Positions 52,720 through 61,504 of a stretch of 64,000 nucleotides of DNA are shown in pieces (position 1 is the stretch's first letter; each line of letters opens with the position of its first letter). The stretch is from the NCBI RefSeq assembly GCF_013340205.1, contig NZ_BJTG01000003.1, positions 248,001 through 312,000 on the forward strand, read 5' to 3'. Both the position numbers and the translations under genes were made by a program. Under the pieces are notes generated by a model. It searched no databases and was not told the DNA's origin. It saw nothing but the letters and a program-made list of their open reading frames with translations. The stretch comes from Anaeromyxobacter diazotrophicus. Its GTDB lineage: Bacteria; Myxococcota; Myxococcia; Myxococcales; Anaeromyxobacteraceae.

Positions 52720-52798
52720 GGGCGTCTGCAGTCCGAGCGCCCCGCTCGCCGGCCCTCTCGGCTGGAGCCGGGCGAGGATCGGGGACGGCGAGGCGCCG

Positions 52799-53263
52799 CT
52801 AGAACGGGATGTCGTCCCCGCCGCCGTGGCCGCCACCGCCGCCGTGCGGGCCGGAGTCGGCCGGCTCCTCGAAGCCGGGGGGCGGGCCGCCGACGTCCTC
52901 GGAGGGCGCGCGCGACGGGCGACCGGCGCCGCCGCCACCGCCGAGGAACCGCACCGTGTCCGCGACCACCTTCACCTTGGAGCGCTCCTGGCCCGAGGTC
53001 TTGTCCTGCCACTTGTCGGTCTTGAGGCGGCCCTCGACGTAGACCTGGCGGCCCTTCGCCAGGTACTCGCCGCACTGCTCGGCCTGCTTGCCCCACACCT
53101 CGACGTCGTGCCACTCCGTCTCTTCCTTGCGCTGGCCCGACGCCTTGTCGGTCCAGCTGCGGGAGGTGGCGATGCGCAGGCTCGCGACCGCTTGCCCGCC
53201 CGAGGTGTACCGGACCTCGGGATCCTTCCCGAGGTTTCCGACCAGGATGACCTTGTTGACCAC
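52799..53263 (-). CDS. ssb: Single-stranded DNA-binding protein
   Basis: A 154-residue SSB. The OB fold (residues 1-105) includes [18 protein letters not shown] and [20 protein letters not shown] Gly/Pro-rich linker leads to the acidic tip DDIPF that docks replication and repair partners. The GTG start has an AAAGGGG ribosome site. The GGG-rich linker contains short G tracts. Confidence 0.96.
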   Translation of the reverse strand: MVNKVILVGNLGKDPEVRYTSGGQAVASLRIATSRSWTDKASGQRKEETEWHDVEVWGKQAEQCGEYLAKGRQVYVEGRLKTDKWQDKTSGQERSKVKVVADTVRFLGGGGGAGRPSRAPSEDVGGPPPGFEEPADSGPHGGGGGHGGGDDIPF

Positions 53264-53350
53264 GGCGATGCCCCTTTCGTTCGTTTCGCCTGGATCTCTG
53301 CGTTCTGGCGACGAACGGGAAGGTAGCAGCCGGGTCCGACAGCGCGCTCG

Positions 53351-53998
53351 CTAGCGCGGCTGTGGACCGTAGGCGCGGAGGAACGTGCGCACGGCGCCGC
53401 GGACCGCCTCCTGGATGCGCTCCGCGGGCGGGTCGCGCACCATCCCGAACTCCACCGGCAGGTAGAGGTCGCCCTGGCAGAGGAGGATGAACTGGTAGGC
53501 GGCGAGCTGCGCGTCCTCGAGCCGGAGCGCGCCCGCGCCGGCTTGCGCCTGGAGATAGGCGGCGAGGCGGTGCCGCAGCGCGATCGGGCCCTCCTCGAAC
53601 AGCACCCGGCCCAGCTCGGGGAACCGGGAGATGTCGGCGAGGATGATGCGCCGGAGCGCGAGCCCATCGCGCGTGGTGAGGAAGCCCATCAGCGTCTCGC
53701 CGAAGCGCTGCAGGTCCTGCTCGACGTCGCCGGAGGGGGATCCCAGGAGCGCGGCCAGCGCCTCGTGCTTCACCCGCGTGTGCTCGCGGATGCAGGCGAG
53801 GAAGAGCTCCTTCTTGTCGTGGAAGTGGTTGTAGATGGTGGCCTTCGACACCTCGGCGCGCGCCGCGATGTGGTCCATGCAGGCGCGCTCGAACCCCACG
53901 TCCAGGAAGACCTGCCGGGCGCCGTCCAGGATCTGCCGTTGCTTGGCTGGCGGGAGGGGCCCCGAAGGGGCGAGCGTTTTCGCAGACTTATCGGTCAC
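53351..53998 (-). CDS. TetR-family transcriptional regulator
   Basis: A 215-residue regulator. The N-terminal helix-turn-helix (ARAEVSKATIYNHFHDKKEL) is typical TetR/AcrR, and the C-terminal ligand domain is helical. It is divergent from the TolC/adaptor/RND operon with three palindromic elements between. By family behaviour it should repress both itself and the pump and be released by a pump substrate. Ligand unknown. Confidence 0.9.
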   Translation of the reverse strand: MTDKSAKTLAPSGPLPPAKQRQILDGARQVFLDVGFERACMDHIAARAEVSKATIYNHFHDKKELFLACIREHTRVKHEALAALLGSPSGDVEQDLQRFGETLMGFLTTRDGLALRRIILADISRFPELGRVLFEEGPIALRHRLAAYLQAQAGAGALRLEDAQLAAYQFILLCQGDLYLPVEFGMVRDPPAERIQEAVRGAVRTFLRAYGPQPR

Positions 53999-54008
53999 CG
54001 CCCATCAT

Positions 54009-54069
54009 ACTGAACGGTTCAGTCTTGACCGTCAAGCCCGATGGCGTCTATGAACTGTACCGTCTAGTT
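54009..54069. promoter_or_regulatory. Operators and promoter between tetR-type gene and RND operon
   Basis: Perfect palindrome ACTGAAC-G-GTTCAGT (54009-54023), then TTGAC-C-GTCAA (54025-54035), which overlaps the -35 box TTGACC (54025-54030). An 18-bp spacer leads to -10 TATGAA (54049-54054). AACTGTACCGTCTAGTT (54053-54069), an imperfect repeat, covers the start region. A repressor bound here would block the pump promoter and the divergent regulator gene. Confidence 0.65.
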
Positions 54070-54128
54070 TTGGTTCCCCTCCGGCCCGCCCACCCTCGGG
54101 CCGGCCGCGCAACAAGGACAGGTCGCAC

Positions 54129-55415
54129 ATGGTCTCGAGCCGTTCGGCGCTCCGCGCCGGCGCCCTGGCGGCGGCGCTCCTGGCAGCTCCGCGCGCCCAG
54201 GCGCTGCAGCCTCTGGCGGAGTTCCTCCAGAGCGCCCGCACCGCCTCCCCGGACAACCGCGAGGCGCGCGCGTCGACCGAGGTGTCGCGCGCCCAGGCCT
54301 CGGCGGCCACGAGCCGGCTGCTCCCCGGGATCTCGCTGCGCGGGACCTACGCCCGGAACCAGTACGAGGTCTCGGAGCCCGCCGGCGGCGGGACGCTCAC
54401 GCTCGCGCCGGCGAACCAGCTCGACGCCTACGCCGTCCTCACCGTGCCGCTCTTCGACGCGGCGAGCTTCGTCCGCGCCCGCGCGGCGAGCGGGAGCGCC
54501 CGGGCGGCCGAGGCGTCGCAGCAGGACGCCGCGCTCCAGGTCGAAGGGGCGGTGGCGCAGGCCTACTACCAGGTGATCGCCGACCTCGGCCTGGTGGACT
54601 CCTCGCGCCGCGCGCTCGAGGTGGCGCGCGCGAACCTCACCCTCACCGAGCACCAGCGCGCGAGCGGCGCGGTGGCGGGGCTGGACGTCGACCGCGCCCG
54701 CGCCGAGGTGGAGCGGCAGGTCCAGCAGCTGGCCTCGGCGGAGCTGGGGCTGCGCCTCGACGCCCGCGCGCTCACCTCGCGGACCGGCCTCGCCCCGGAC
54801 CTCGCCGCCGCGCCGGCGCTCGAGGACGACCTGCACGAGGAGGCGCCGCTCGAGGCGTTCGTGCCCCCGGACACCGAGCTGCCCGCGCTGGCGGCCGCCG
54901 CCGAGGCGCGCCGGGCGCAGGAGCAGCAGGCCAGGGCGCAGCGGCTCACGCTCGTCCCGGCGCTCACAGGCAGCCTCGCCGAGCACGGCACCAACGCCCC
55001 CGGCCTCGTCCCCGGGCACACCTGGAGCTACCAGGGGGTGCTCGCGCTGACCTGGTCGTTCGACGGCTCCACCCTGGCCGGCATCCGGGCCGAGGACGCG
55101 CGCCTGGCGGTCGCCAGCGCCCGCGAGGAGCGGACCCGCCTCGCGGTCCACGACGCCATCCACCGCGCGTGGAGCACCGTCCAGACCGACCTCGCCCGCA
55201 GCCGCTCGGCACGCGCGCAGGCCGAGGTGAGCGCCCGCGCCGCGGGGCTCGCCCGCGACCGCTACCGCGTGGGCGCCAGCACGCAGCTCGACCTCCTGCA
55301 GGCGCAGCGCGACGCGTTCGCCGCCGACGTGAACCGCATCCAGGCCGACGCCGATCTCGTCAACGGGCGGGCGCAGCTGCGGCTCGCCGCCGGCCGCTCC
55401 CTCCTCGACCGCTGA
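54129..55415 (+). CDS. TolC-family outer membrane efflux protein
   Basis: A 428-residue outer-membrane duct protein. Signal peptide GALAAALLAAPRAQA is followed by two OEP halves, with GLDVDRARAEVERQVQQLASAEL and the C-terminal RYRVGASTQLDLLQAQRD motif of the family. It is the first gene of the operon and the exit channel of the drug-type pump that follows. It is distinct from the CzcC-like protein at 974. Confidence 0.9.
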   Translation: MVSSRSALRAGALAAALLAAPRAQALQPLAEFLQSARTASPDNREARASTEVSRAQASAATSRLLPGISLRGTYARNQYEVSEPAGGGTLTLAPANQLDAYAVLTVPLFDAASFVRARAASGSARAAEASQQDAALQVEGAVAQAYYQVIADLGLVDSSRRALEVARANLTLTEHQRASGAVAGLDVDRARAEVERQVQQLASAELGLRLDARALTSRTGLAPDLAAAPALEDDLHEEAPLEAFVPPDTELPALAAAAEARRAQEQQARAQRLTLVPALTGSLAEHGTNAPGLVPGHTWSYQGVLALTWSFDGSTLAGIRAEDARLAVASAREERTRLAVHDAIHRAWSTVQTDLARSRSARAQAEVSARAAGLARDRYRVGASTQLDLLQAQRDAFAADVNRIQADADLVNGRAQLRLAAGRSLLDR

Positions 55416-55432
55416 GCCCGAAGGAAGATCCC

Positions 55433-56659
55433 ATGCCCGTCCGCTCCAAGCTGTACCTCGCCGTGGCCCTCGCCGGCGTCCTCTCCGTCCTGGGCGGCTG
55501 CCGTGGCCAGAAGGCGCCCCCGCCGCCGCCCGCGCCGGAGGTCACCGTCGCCCCGGTGGCGCGCCGCGACCTGCCCATCTACGTCGACGCGGTGGCGACG
55601 CTCGACGGCTTCGTGAACGCCGAGATCCGCGCCCGCGTGCGCGGCTTCCTCGAGCAGCAGCGCTACCCCGACGGCGCCCCGGTGAAGGAGGGCCAGCTCC
55701 TCTTCACCATCGAGCGCAGCGAGTACGAGGCGGCGGTCGCCACCGCCCGCGCCGCGGTGGCGCGGGCCGAGAGCGCGCGGGCGCACGCGCGCCCGCTGCT
55801 CGCCCGCAAGCGCGAGCTGGCCAAGGTCGACGGGGTCAGCCAGCAGGAGCTGGAGGACGCCCAGGCGCAGGACAGCGACTCCGAGGCGCAGGTGCAGGCG
55901 GCGCGCGCGCAGCTGCGCCAGGCCGAGCTCAACCTCTCCTACACCCAGGTCCGCTCGCCCATCTCAGGCGTGGCCGGGCTGGCGCTGGTGCGCCCGGGCA
56001 ACCTGGTCGGCGCCGACGGGCCGACCCTGCTCACCACCGTCTCGCAGGTGGACCTCATCCGCGTCACCTTCCCGCTCTCCGAGGGCGACTACCTGCGCGC
56101 GCCCGGCCGTCTCCGCCAGCTCCCCGCCCGCGACGCGGCCTGGGTCCGCCAGCAGCTCCCGCGGCTCGACCGCGGCGGCGAGACCGTCGACGGCGACCCG
56201 GGCGTGGAGCTGGTCCTCTCCGACGGCACCGTCTACCGGCACCGCGGCGTGGTGGTGGCGGTGAACCGCCAGATCGACCCCACCACCGGCACGCTCCAGC
56301 TGCAGGCGCTCTTCCCGAACCCCGAGCGGCTGCTCCGGCCGGGCCAGTACGGGCGGGTGCGGCTGCGTCAGGAGGGCGTCGGCCAGGGCGCGCTGGTGGT
56401 CCCCGAGAAGGCGCTCTCGCAGATCCAGGGCCTCTACACGCTGGCGGTGGTCGGCGCGGACGAGAAGGTCCAGCTCCGGCAGGTCAAGGTCGGCCCGGGC
56501 GCGGGCGCGCTGCGCATCGTGCTCGACGGCGTGAAGGAGGGCGAGCGGGTGGTGGTGGACGGCCTGCAGGCGGCCCGCGACGGCGTCCGCGTCACCGCGC
56601 GCGAGGCGCAGACCGCCGCGCTCACCCCGGCCGCGCCCCCCGTCACCGCGGCGCCCTGA
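55433..56659 (+). CDS. RND periplasmic adaptor lipoprotein (AcrA/MexA-like)
   Basis: A 408-residue membrane-fusion lipoprotein. The lipobox is LGGC after a typical signal. The body has a lipoyl half (VRGFLEQQRYPDGAPVKEGQ), a helical hairpin (~105-165), the second lipoyl half (YTQVRSPISGVAGLALVRPG) and barrel domains. It links the HAE1 permease and the duct. AAGGAAG precedes the ATG by 5 bp. Confidence 0.92.
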   Translation: MPVRSKLYLAVALAGVLSVLGGCRGQKAPPPPPAPEVTVAPVARRDLPIYVDAVATLDGFVNAEIRARVRGFLEQQRYPDGAPVKEGQLLFTIERSEYEAAVATARAAVARAESARAHARPLLARKRELAKVDGVSQQELEDAQAQDSDSEAQVQAARAQLRQAELNLSYTQVRSPISGVAGLALVRPGNLVGADGPTLLTTVSQVDLIRVTFPLSEGDYLRAPGRLRQLPARDAAWVRQQLPRLDRGGETVDGDPGVELVLSDGTVYRHRGVVVAVNRQIDPTTGTLQLQALFPNPERLLRPGQYGRVRLRQEGVGQGALVVPEKALSQIQGLYTLAVVGADEKVQLRQVKVGPGAGALRIVLDGVKEGERVVVDGLQAARDGVRVTAREAQTAALTPAAPPVTAAP

Positions 56660-56675
56660 GCGGACGGAGACCGCC

Positions 56676-59600
56676 ATGTCGAGCTTCTTCATCCGCAGGC
56701 CCATCGTCGCCATCGTCATCGCGATCGCCACCGTGCTGGTGGGCGCCATCTCGATGCTCGGGCTGCCGATCTCGCAGTTCCCGCAGATCCTCCCGCCGCA
56801 GGTGAACCTCTCCGCCGTCTACACCGGCGCGGACGCGCTCACCGTGGAGCAGTCGGTCGCGACGCCCATCGAGCAGCAGATGAACGGCGTGGACCAGATG
56901 CTCTACATCAAGTCCACCAATGCCAACGACGGGACGATGCAGCAGCAGGTGACGTTCGACGTCGGCACCAACATCGACATCGACAACGTCCTCGTCCAGA
57001 ACCGCTTCTCGCAGGCGCAGCCGTTCCTGCCGCAGGACGTGAAGAACTACGGCGTCACCATCAAGAAGTCGCTCAACTTCCCGCTCATGGTGGTGGCGCT
57101 CTACTCGCCCGACGGGCGGTACGACGCCAAGTTCCTCGGCAACTACTCGGTCATCAACCTGAACGACGCCCTCCTCCGCGTGAAGGGCGTGGGCGACATC
57201 CGGAACCTCGGCGCCGGCGACTACGCCATGCGCGTGTGGCTCAAGCCCGACGTCCTGGCGCGGCTCGGCCTGACCGTGGCCGACGTGCAGAACGCGCTCC
57301 GGTCGCAGAACGTGGTGAACCCGGCCGGCCAGGTGGGCGCGGAGCCGGCGCCGCCGGGGCAGCAGTTCTCCTTCACGGTGCGCGCCCAGGGGCGCCTCGA
57401 CACCCCGGAGCAGTTCGGCGAGGTGGTCGTCCGCCAGAACCCGGACGGCTCGGCCGTGCGCGTCCGCGACGTGGCGCGGGTGGAGCTCGGGACCGCCACC
57501 TACTCCATGATGGGCGCGCTCAACGGGAAGCCGGCCGCCATCATCGCCGCCTTCCAGGCGCCGGGCTCGAACGCCCTCGACGTGGCGGCCGGCATCCGCG
57601 CCACCATGGAGGAGCTCAAGGGGCGCTTCCCGCCGGGCCTGGCCTACGAGGTCTCGCTCGACACCACCGCCCCGGTGAAGGCCGGCATCCACGAGATCCT
57701 GATCACGCTCCTCGAGGCGGTGCTGCTGGTGGTGCTGGTGGTGTTCGTCTTCCTGCAGAGCTGGCGCGCCACCCTCATCCCGCTCCTCACCGTCCCGGTC
57801 TCGCTCATCGGCGCGTTCGCCGTGTTCCCGCTGCTCGGGTTCTCCATCAACACCCTCTCGCTCTTCGGCCTGGTGCTCGCCATCGGCCTGGTCGTCGACG
57901 ACGCCATCGTGGTGGTGGAGGCGGTCGAGCACCACATCGAGCAGGGGATGAAGCCGCGCGAGGCGACGCAGCAGGCCATGCGCGAGGTGCAGGGCCCGGT
58001 CGTCGGCATCGCGCTCATCCTGGCGGCGGTGTTCGTCCCGGTCGCCTTCATGAGCGGCATCACCGGTCGGCTCTACCAGCAGTTCGCGCTCACCATCGCC
58101 ATCTCGGTCCTCATCTCGGCGTTCAACGCGCTGACGCTGAGCCCGGCCCTGGCGGCGCTGCTGCTCAAGCCGAAGAAGGCGCACGCCGGGCCGCTCGGCC
58201 GGGCGGGGGCCGCCTTCAACCGCTGGTTCGAGCGGGTCACGCACCGCTACGTGGCCATCAACGCCCGCCTGGTCCGCAAGGTGGCGATCCCGCTCGTGCT
58301 GCTCGCCGGCGTGGCGGGGCTCTCCGCCTTCGTCGGCGGGCGGCTGCCGACCGGCTTCGTCCCGCAGGAGGACAACGGCTACGCGGTCGTCGCGATGCAG
58401 CTCCCCGACGCCTCCTCGCTGCAGCGCACGGAGGAGGCGTTCAAGAAGGTCGAGGCGGTGCTGGCGAAGACGCCCGGGGTGCAGTTCTACACCACCATCG
58501 CCGGCTACTACTCGCTGTCCGGGGCGAGCGCGAGCTACTTCGGGACGGCCTTCCTCGGCTTCGCGCCCTGGGAGGAGCGCTCCACCCCCGAGCTCCAGGC
58601 GGGCGCCATCCTGAAGCGCGTCAACGCCGAGCTGTCGAAGATCCCGGACGCGCGCGCCTTCGCCATCGCGCCGTCCGCCATCCCCGGCCTCAGCTCGTCG
58701 GGCGGCCTCAGCATCATGCTGCAGGACCGCAGCGGCGGGCCGGTGGAGCTGCTCGCGAAGAACGTGCAGCGGTACCTGGCCGAGGCGCGCAAGCGCCCCG
58801 AGCTGCAGAACGTCGTCCCGAACTTCTCCCCGTCGGTGCCGCAGCTCTTCGCCGCGGTCGACAAGGAGAAGGCCATGAAGCAGGGGGTGCCCATCGCCGA
58901 CGTCTACGCGGCGCTGCAGGCGTTCCTGGGCGGCTCGTACGTGAACGACTTCACCCGCTTCGGGCGGCAGTGGAAGGTGTACGTCCAGGCGGACTCCGAG
59001 TACCGGCGCACGCCCGAGGACCTCAAGTCCTTCTACGTGCGGAACGCCGGCGGCCAGATGGTCCCGCTCTCCTCCTTCGTGAACGTCCGCGACACGACCG
59101 GGCCGGAGTACACCGTCCGCTTCAACCTGTTCCGCGCCGCCGAGGTGATCGCCTCGCCCGCGCCCGGCTACAGCTCGGGCCAGGCGCTCAAGGCGATGGA
59201 GGAGGTGGCGAAGGGGCTGCCGCCGGAGATGGGGTACGCCTGGTACGGGCTCTCCTACCAGGAGAAGACCGCCGAGGGCGGCACCGCCACCGTGCTCGGG
59301 CTCTCGCTGGTGTTCGTCTTCCTCATCCTGGCCGCGCTCTACGAGAGCTGGTCGCTGCCGTTCAGCGTGCTGCTCGGCACGCCGATCGCGGTGCTGGGCG
59401 CCTACCTCGGCCTCTTCTCCCGGCGCTTCGACAACAACGTCTACGCGCAGATCGGCCTCGTCATGCTGGTCGGGCTCACCGCCAAGAACGCCATCCTGAT
59501 CGTCGAGTTCGCCAAGGCCGAGCTCGACAAGGGGCGGCCCCTCCTCGAGGCGGCGCTCACCGGGGCGCGCCTCAGGCTCCGGCCCATCCTGATGACCTCC

Positions 59601-59867
59601 TTCGCCTTCATCTTCGGCTGCCTCCCGCTGTGGGTGGCCGAGGGCGCCGGCGCCGCCTCGCGGCAGGTGATGGGGACGGTGGTGGTGGCGGGCATGCTGG
59701 CGGCGACGCTGTTCGGCGTCTTCACCATCCCGTCGCTGTTCGTCTTCGTGGAGCGGCTGTTCGGGGGGAAGAAGCACGCCGCGGCCGTGGAGGAGCTCCA
59801 CCGGCCGCCCGGCGAGGCGGTCAACGACGCCGTGCCGCCGCGCGCCGCCGGGGATCGCGAGCCGTGA
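56676..59867 (+). CDS. HAE1-family RND efflux permease (AcrB/MexB-like)
   Basis: A 1063-residue inner-membrane multidrug pump. TM1 is RRPIVAIVIAIATVLVGAIS. The porter domain has the FPQILPPQVNLSAVYTGADA and QNRFSQAQPFLP segments, and TM4 carries the proton-relay pair LVVDDAIVVVE (two Asp). The second half ends with a TM bundle at IPSLFVFVERLFGGKK. The two Asp and the overall length fit hydrophobic/amphiphilic drug export rather than metal export. GTGA overlap with the next uspA-type gene. Confidence 0.95.
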   Translation: MSSFFIRRPIVAIVIAIATVLVGAISMLGLPISQFPQILPPQVNLSAVYTGADALTVEQSVATPIEQQMNGVDQMLYIKSTNANDGTMQQQVTFDVGTNIDIDNVLVQNRFSQAQPFLPQDVKNYGVTIKKSLNFPLMVVALYSPDGRYDAKFLGNYSVINLNDALLRVKGVGDIRNLGAGDYAMRVWLKPDVLARLGLTVADVQNALRSQNVVNPAGQVGAEPAPPGQQFSFTVRAQGRLDTPEQFGEVVVRQNPDGSAVRVRDVARVELGTATYSMMGALNGKPAAIIAAFQAPGSNALDVAAGIRATMEELKGRFPPGLAYEVSLDTTAPVKAGIHEILITLLEAVLLVVLVVFVFLQSWRATLIPLLTVPVSLIGAFAVFPLLGFSINTLSLFGLVLAIGLVVDDAIVVVEAVEHHIEQGMKPREATQQAMREVQGPVVGIALILAAVFVPVAFMSGITGRLYQQFALTIAISVLISAFNALTLSPALAALLLKPKKAHAGPLGRAGAAFNRWFERVTHRYVAINARLVRKVAIPLVLLAGVAGLSAFVGGRLPTGFVPQEDNGYAVVAMQLPDASSLQRTEEAFKKVEAVLAKTPGVQFYTTIAGYYSLSGASASYFGTAFLGFAPWEERSTPELQAGAILKRVNAELSKIPDARAFAIAPSAIPGLSSSGGLSIMLQDRSGGPVELLAKNVQRYLAEARKRPELQNVVPNFSPSVPQLFAAVDKEKAMKQGVPIADVYAALQAFLGGSYVNDFTRFGRQWKVYVQADSEYRRTPEDLKSFYVRNAGGQMVPLSSFVNVRDTTGPEYTVRFNLFRAAEVIASPAPGYSSGQALKAMEEVAKGLPPEMGYAWYGLSYQEKTAEGGTATVLGLSLVFVFLILAALYESWSLPFSVLLGTPIAVLGAYLGLFSRRFDNNVYAQIGLVMLVGLTAKNAILIVEFAKAELDKGRPLLEAALTGARLRLRPILMTSFAFIFGCLPLWVAEGAGAASRQVMGTVVVAGMLAATLFGVFTIPSLFVFVERLFGGKKHAAAVEELHRPPGEAVNDAVPPRAAGDREP

Positions 59868-60325
59868 GCGAGGCCCCGGCCGACCCGCGGGTCTTCCGCC
59901 GCATCCTCGTCGCCACCGACTTCTCTCCGGCCTCGGCGCCCGCCTTCGAGCGGGCGCTGGGGCTGGCGCGGGCGATGGGGGCGCGCCTCGACGTGCTGCA
60001 CGCTTACCAGGAGCGGGCCCTGGCGGAGCTCGGCTACGCGCCGGTAGGGAGCTTCGACGCCTGGGATCGCGAGGTGCGCGCGCAGGCGGCGGCCCGGCTC
60101 GAGCCGCTGGTGGCGCGGGCGCGCGCGGCCGGGGTCGAGGCCGAGCCGCTCCTCGTGACCGGCTTCCCCGACGAGGCCATCGTCGAGGCGGCGCGGCAGC
60201 GCCGGGCCGACCTCGTCGTGGTCGGGACGCACGGCCGGCGCGGCGCCGCCCGCGTCATGCTGGGGAGCGTGGCGGCCCGGGTGGTGGCGAACGCCGGCTG
60301 CCCGGTGCTCACCGAGCGCGGCTGA
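59864..60325 (+). CDS. Universal stress protein (UspA family)
   Basis: A 153-residue UspA domain. It starts ILVATDFSPASAPAF and has the ATP-type motif GTHGRRGAARVMLGSVA near the end, as in ATP-binding Usps. GTG overlaps the permease stop (GTGA), so it is the last gene of the pump operon and under the same TetR control. A Usp inside an RND operon may link pump expression to stress signalling. Confidence 0.9.
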   Translation: MSEAPADPRVFRRILVATDFSPASAPAFERALGLARAMGARLDVLHAYQERALAELGYAPVGSFDAWDREVRAQAAARLEPLVARARAAGVEAEPLLVTGFPDEAIVEAARQRRADLVVVGTHGRRGAARVMLGSVAARVVANAGCPVLTERG

Positions 60326-60346
60326 CGCGGCGGGCGCACCGCCCGG

Positions 60347-61477
60347 TCAGGCGCGCGGCGCGAGGAGCGGCGCCGCCTCCTCGATGAAGGGCCGCGCCGC
60401 CCCGTGGTAGCGCGCCCGGCGCGCCCGGAGCTCCTCCACCAGCTCGAGCGCGCTGCGGTCGCAGGGGGGCAGCTCCGCGCCCGAGGTCTCGAGCGGCGCC
60501 GTGCGGTCGCCCCAGCGCACGACGTGGGCGCACCAGGTGAGCCCGGCGCCGAAGGCGGGCAGGAGCAGCGTGGCGCCCGGCGCGACGCGCCCCTGCTCCA
60601 GCGCCTCGACCAGCGCCACCGGGACGGTCGCGGCCGACATGTTGCCGTAGCGGTCCACGTTCACGAAGACCCGCTCGGCGGGGAGCCCGGCCCGCTTCGC
60701 CACCGCGTCGATGATGCGCCGGTTCGCCTGGTGCGGCACGCACAGGTCCACGTCGCCGGCGCCGAGGCCGCAGCGCGCCAGCGCCTCGCCGCTCGCCTGC
60801 GCCATGCCCACCACCGCCCGCCGGAAGATCTCCTGGCCGTCGAACGCCCAGCGGGTGTACCCGAGCGGCAGGCCGCGGTTGGCGAAGCGGCCGCCGACCC
60901 CGCGGATGTCGAGGGTGTCGCGGGCGTCCGCGTAGCAGCCGAGCCGCTCCGCCAGCACCCCCTCCTCGCGCGGGCTCGCCTGCAGCACCACCGCCCCGCA
61001 GCCGTCGCCGAACAGCACGGCGGTGTTGCGGTCCTCCCAGTCGAGGAACGCCGTCGGCACCTCGGCCCCGATGACGAGCGCGGTGCGCGCCACGCCGGTG
61101 CGGAGGAGCGCGGTGGCGGTGGACAGGCCGTAGAGGAAGCTCGTGCAGGCGGTGTTGAGGTCCATGCAGCCGGCGTTCGCCGCGCCGAGCTGCCGCGCCA
61201 CGCCCGAGGCGGTGTTCGGCGCCAGCTGGTCGGGCAGCGTGCTGCCGAGCACCACCAGGTCGAGCTCGGCCGCCGGGAGCCCGGCGCAGGCGAGCGCGCG
61301 CGCGCCCGCCACCGCGGCCAGGTCGCCGAGCGGCACGTGCGAGACGCGCCGCTCGCGGATGCCGGTCCGGCTCACGATCCACTCGTCGGTGGTGTCGAGG
61401 AAGGTGGCGAGGTCGGCGTTGGTGAGGACGGCGGGGGGAAGGCACTTCCCCCAGCCGGTGATGGCGGCATGCGTCAT
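60347..61477 (-). CDS. Beta-ketoacyl-ACP synthase III family enzyme (FabH-like)
   Basis: A 376-residue thiolase-fold enzyme. The active-site triad is intact: Cys111 (LNTACTSFLYG), His249 (VPHQANRRI) and Asn279 (DRYGNMSAA). It condenses an acyl-CoA with malonyl-ACP. The protein is about 50 residues longer than housekeeping FabH (~320), with a C-terminal extension after the catalytic core. It may be a specialised KAS III (branched-chain or secondary lipid). It follows dacB by 27 bp on the same strand, so is probably co-transcribed. No acpP or fabD nearby. Confidence 0.85.
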   Translation of the reverse strand: MTHAAITGWGKCLPPAVLTNADLATFLDTTDEWIVSRTGIRERRVSHVPLGDLAAVAGARALACAGLPAAELDLVVLGSTLPDQLAPNTASGVARQLGAANAGCMDLNTACTSFLYGLSTATALLRTGVARTALVIGAEVPTAFLDWEDRNTAVLFGDGCGAVVLQASPREEGVLAERLGCYADARDTLDIRGVGGRFANRGLPLGYTRWAFDGQEIFRRAVVGMAQASGEALARCGLGAGDVDLCVPHQANRRIIDAVAKRAGLPAERVFVNVDRYGNMSAATVPVALVEALEQGRVAPGATLLLPAFGAGLTWCAHVVRWGDRTAPLETSGAELPPCDRSALELVEELRARRARYHGAARPFIEEAAPLLAPRA

Positions 61478-61504
61478 GCGACCTCCAGCGGTGGTGACCG
61501 GTCC

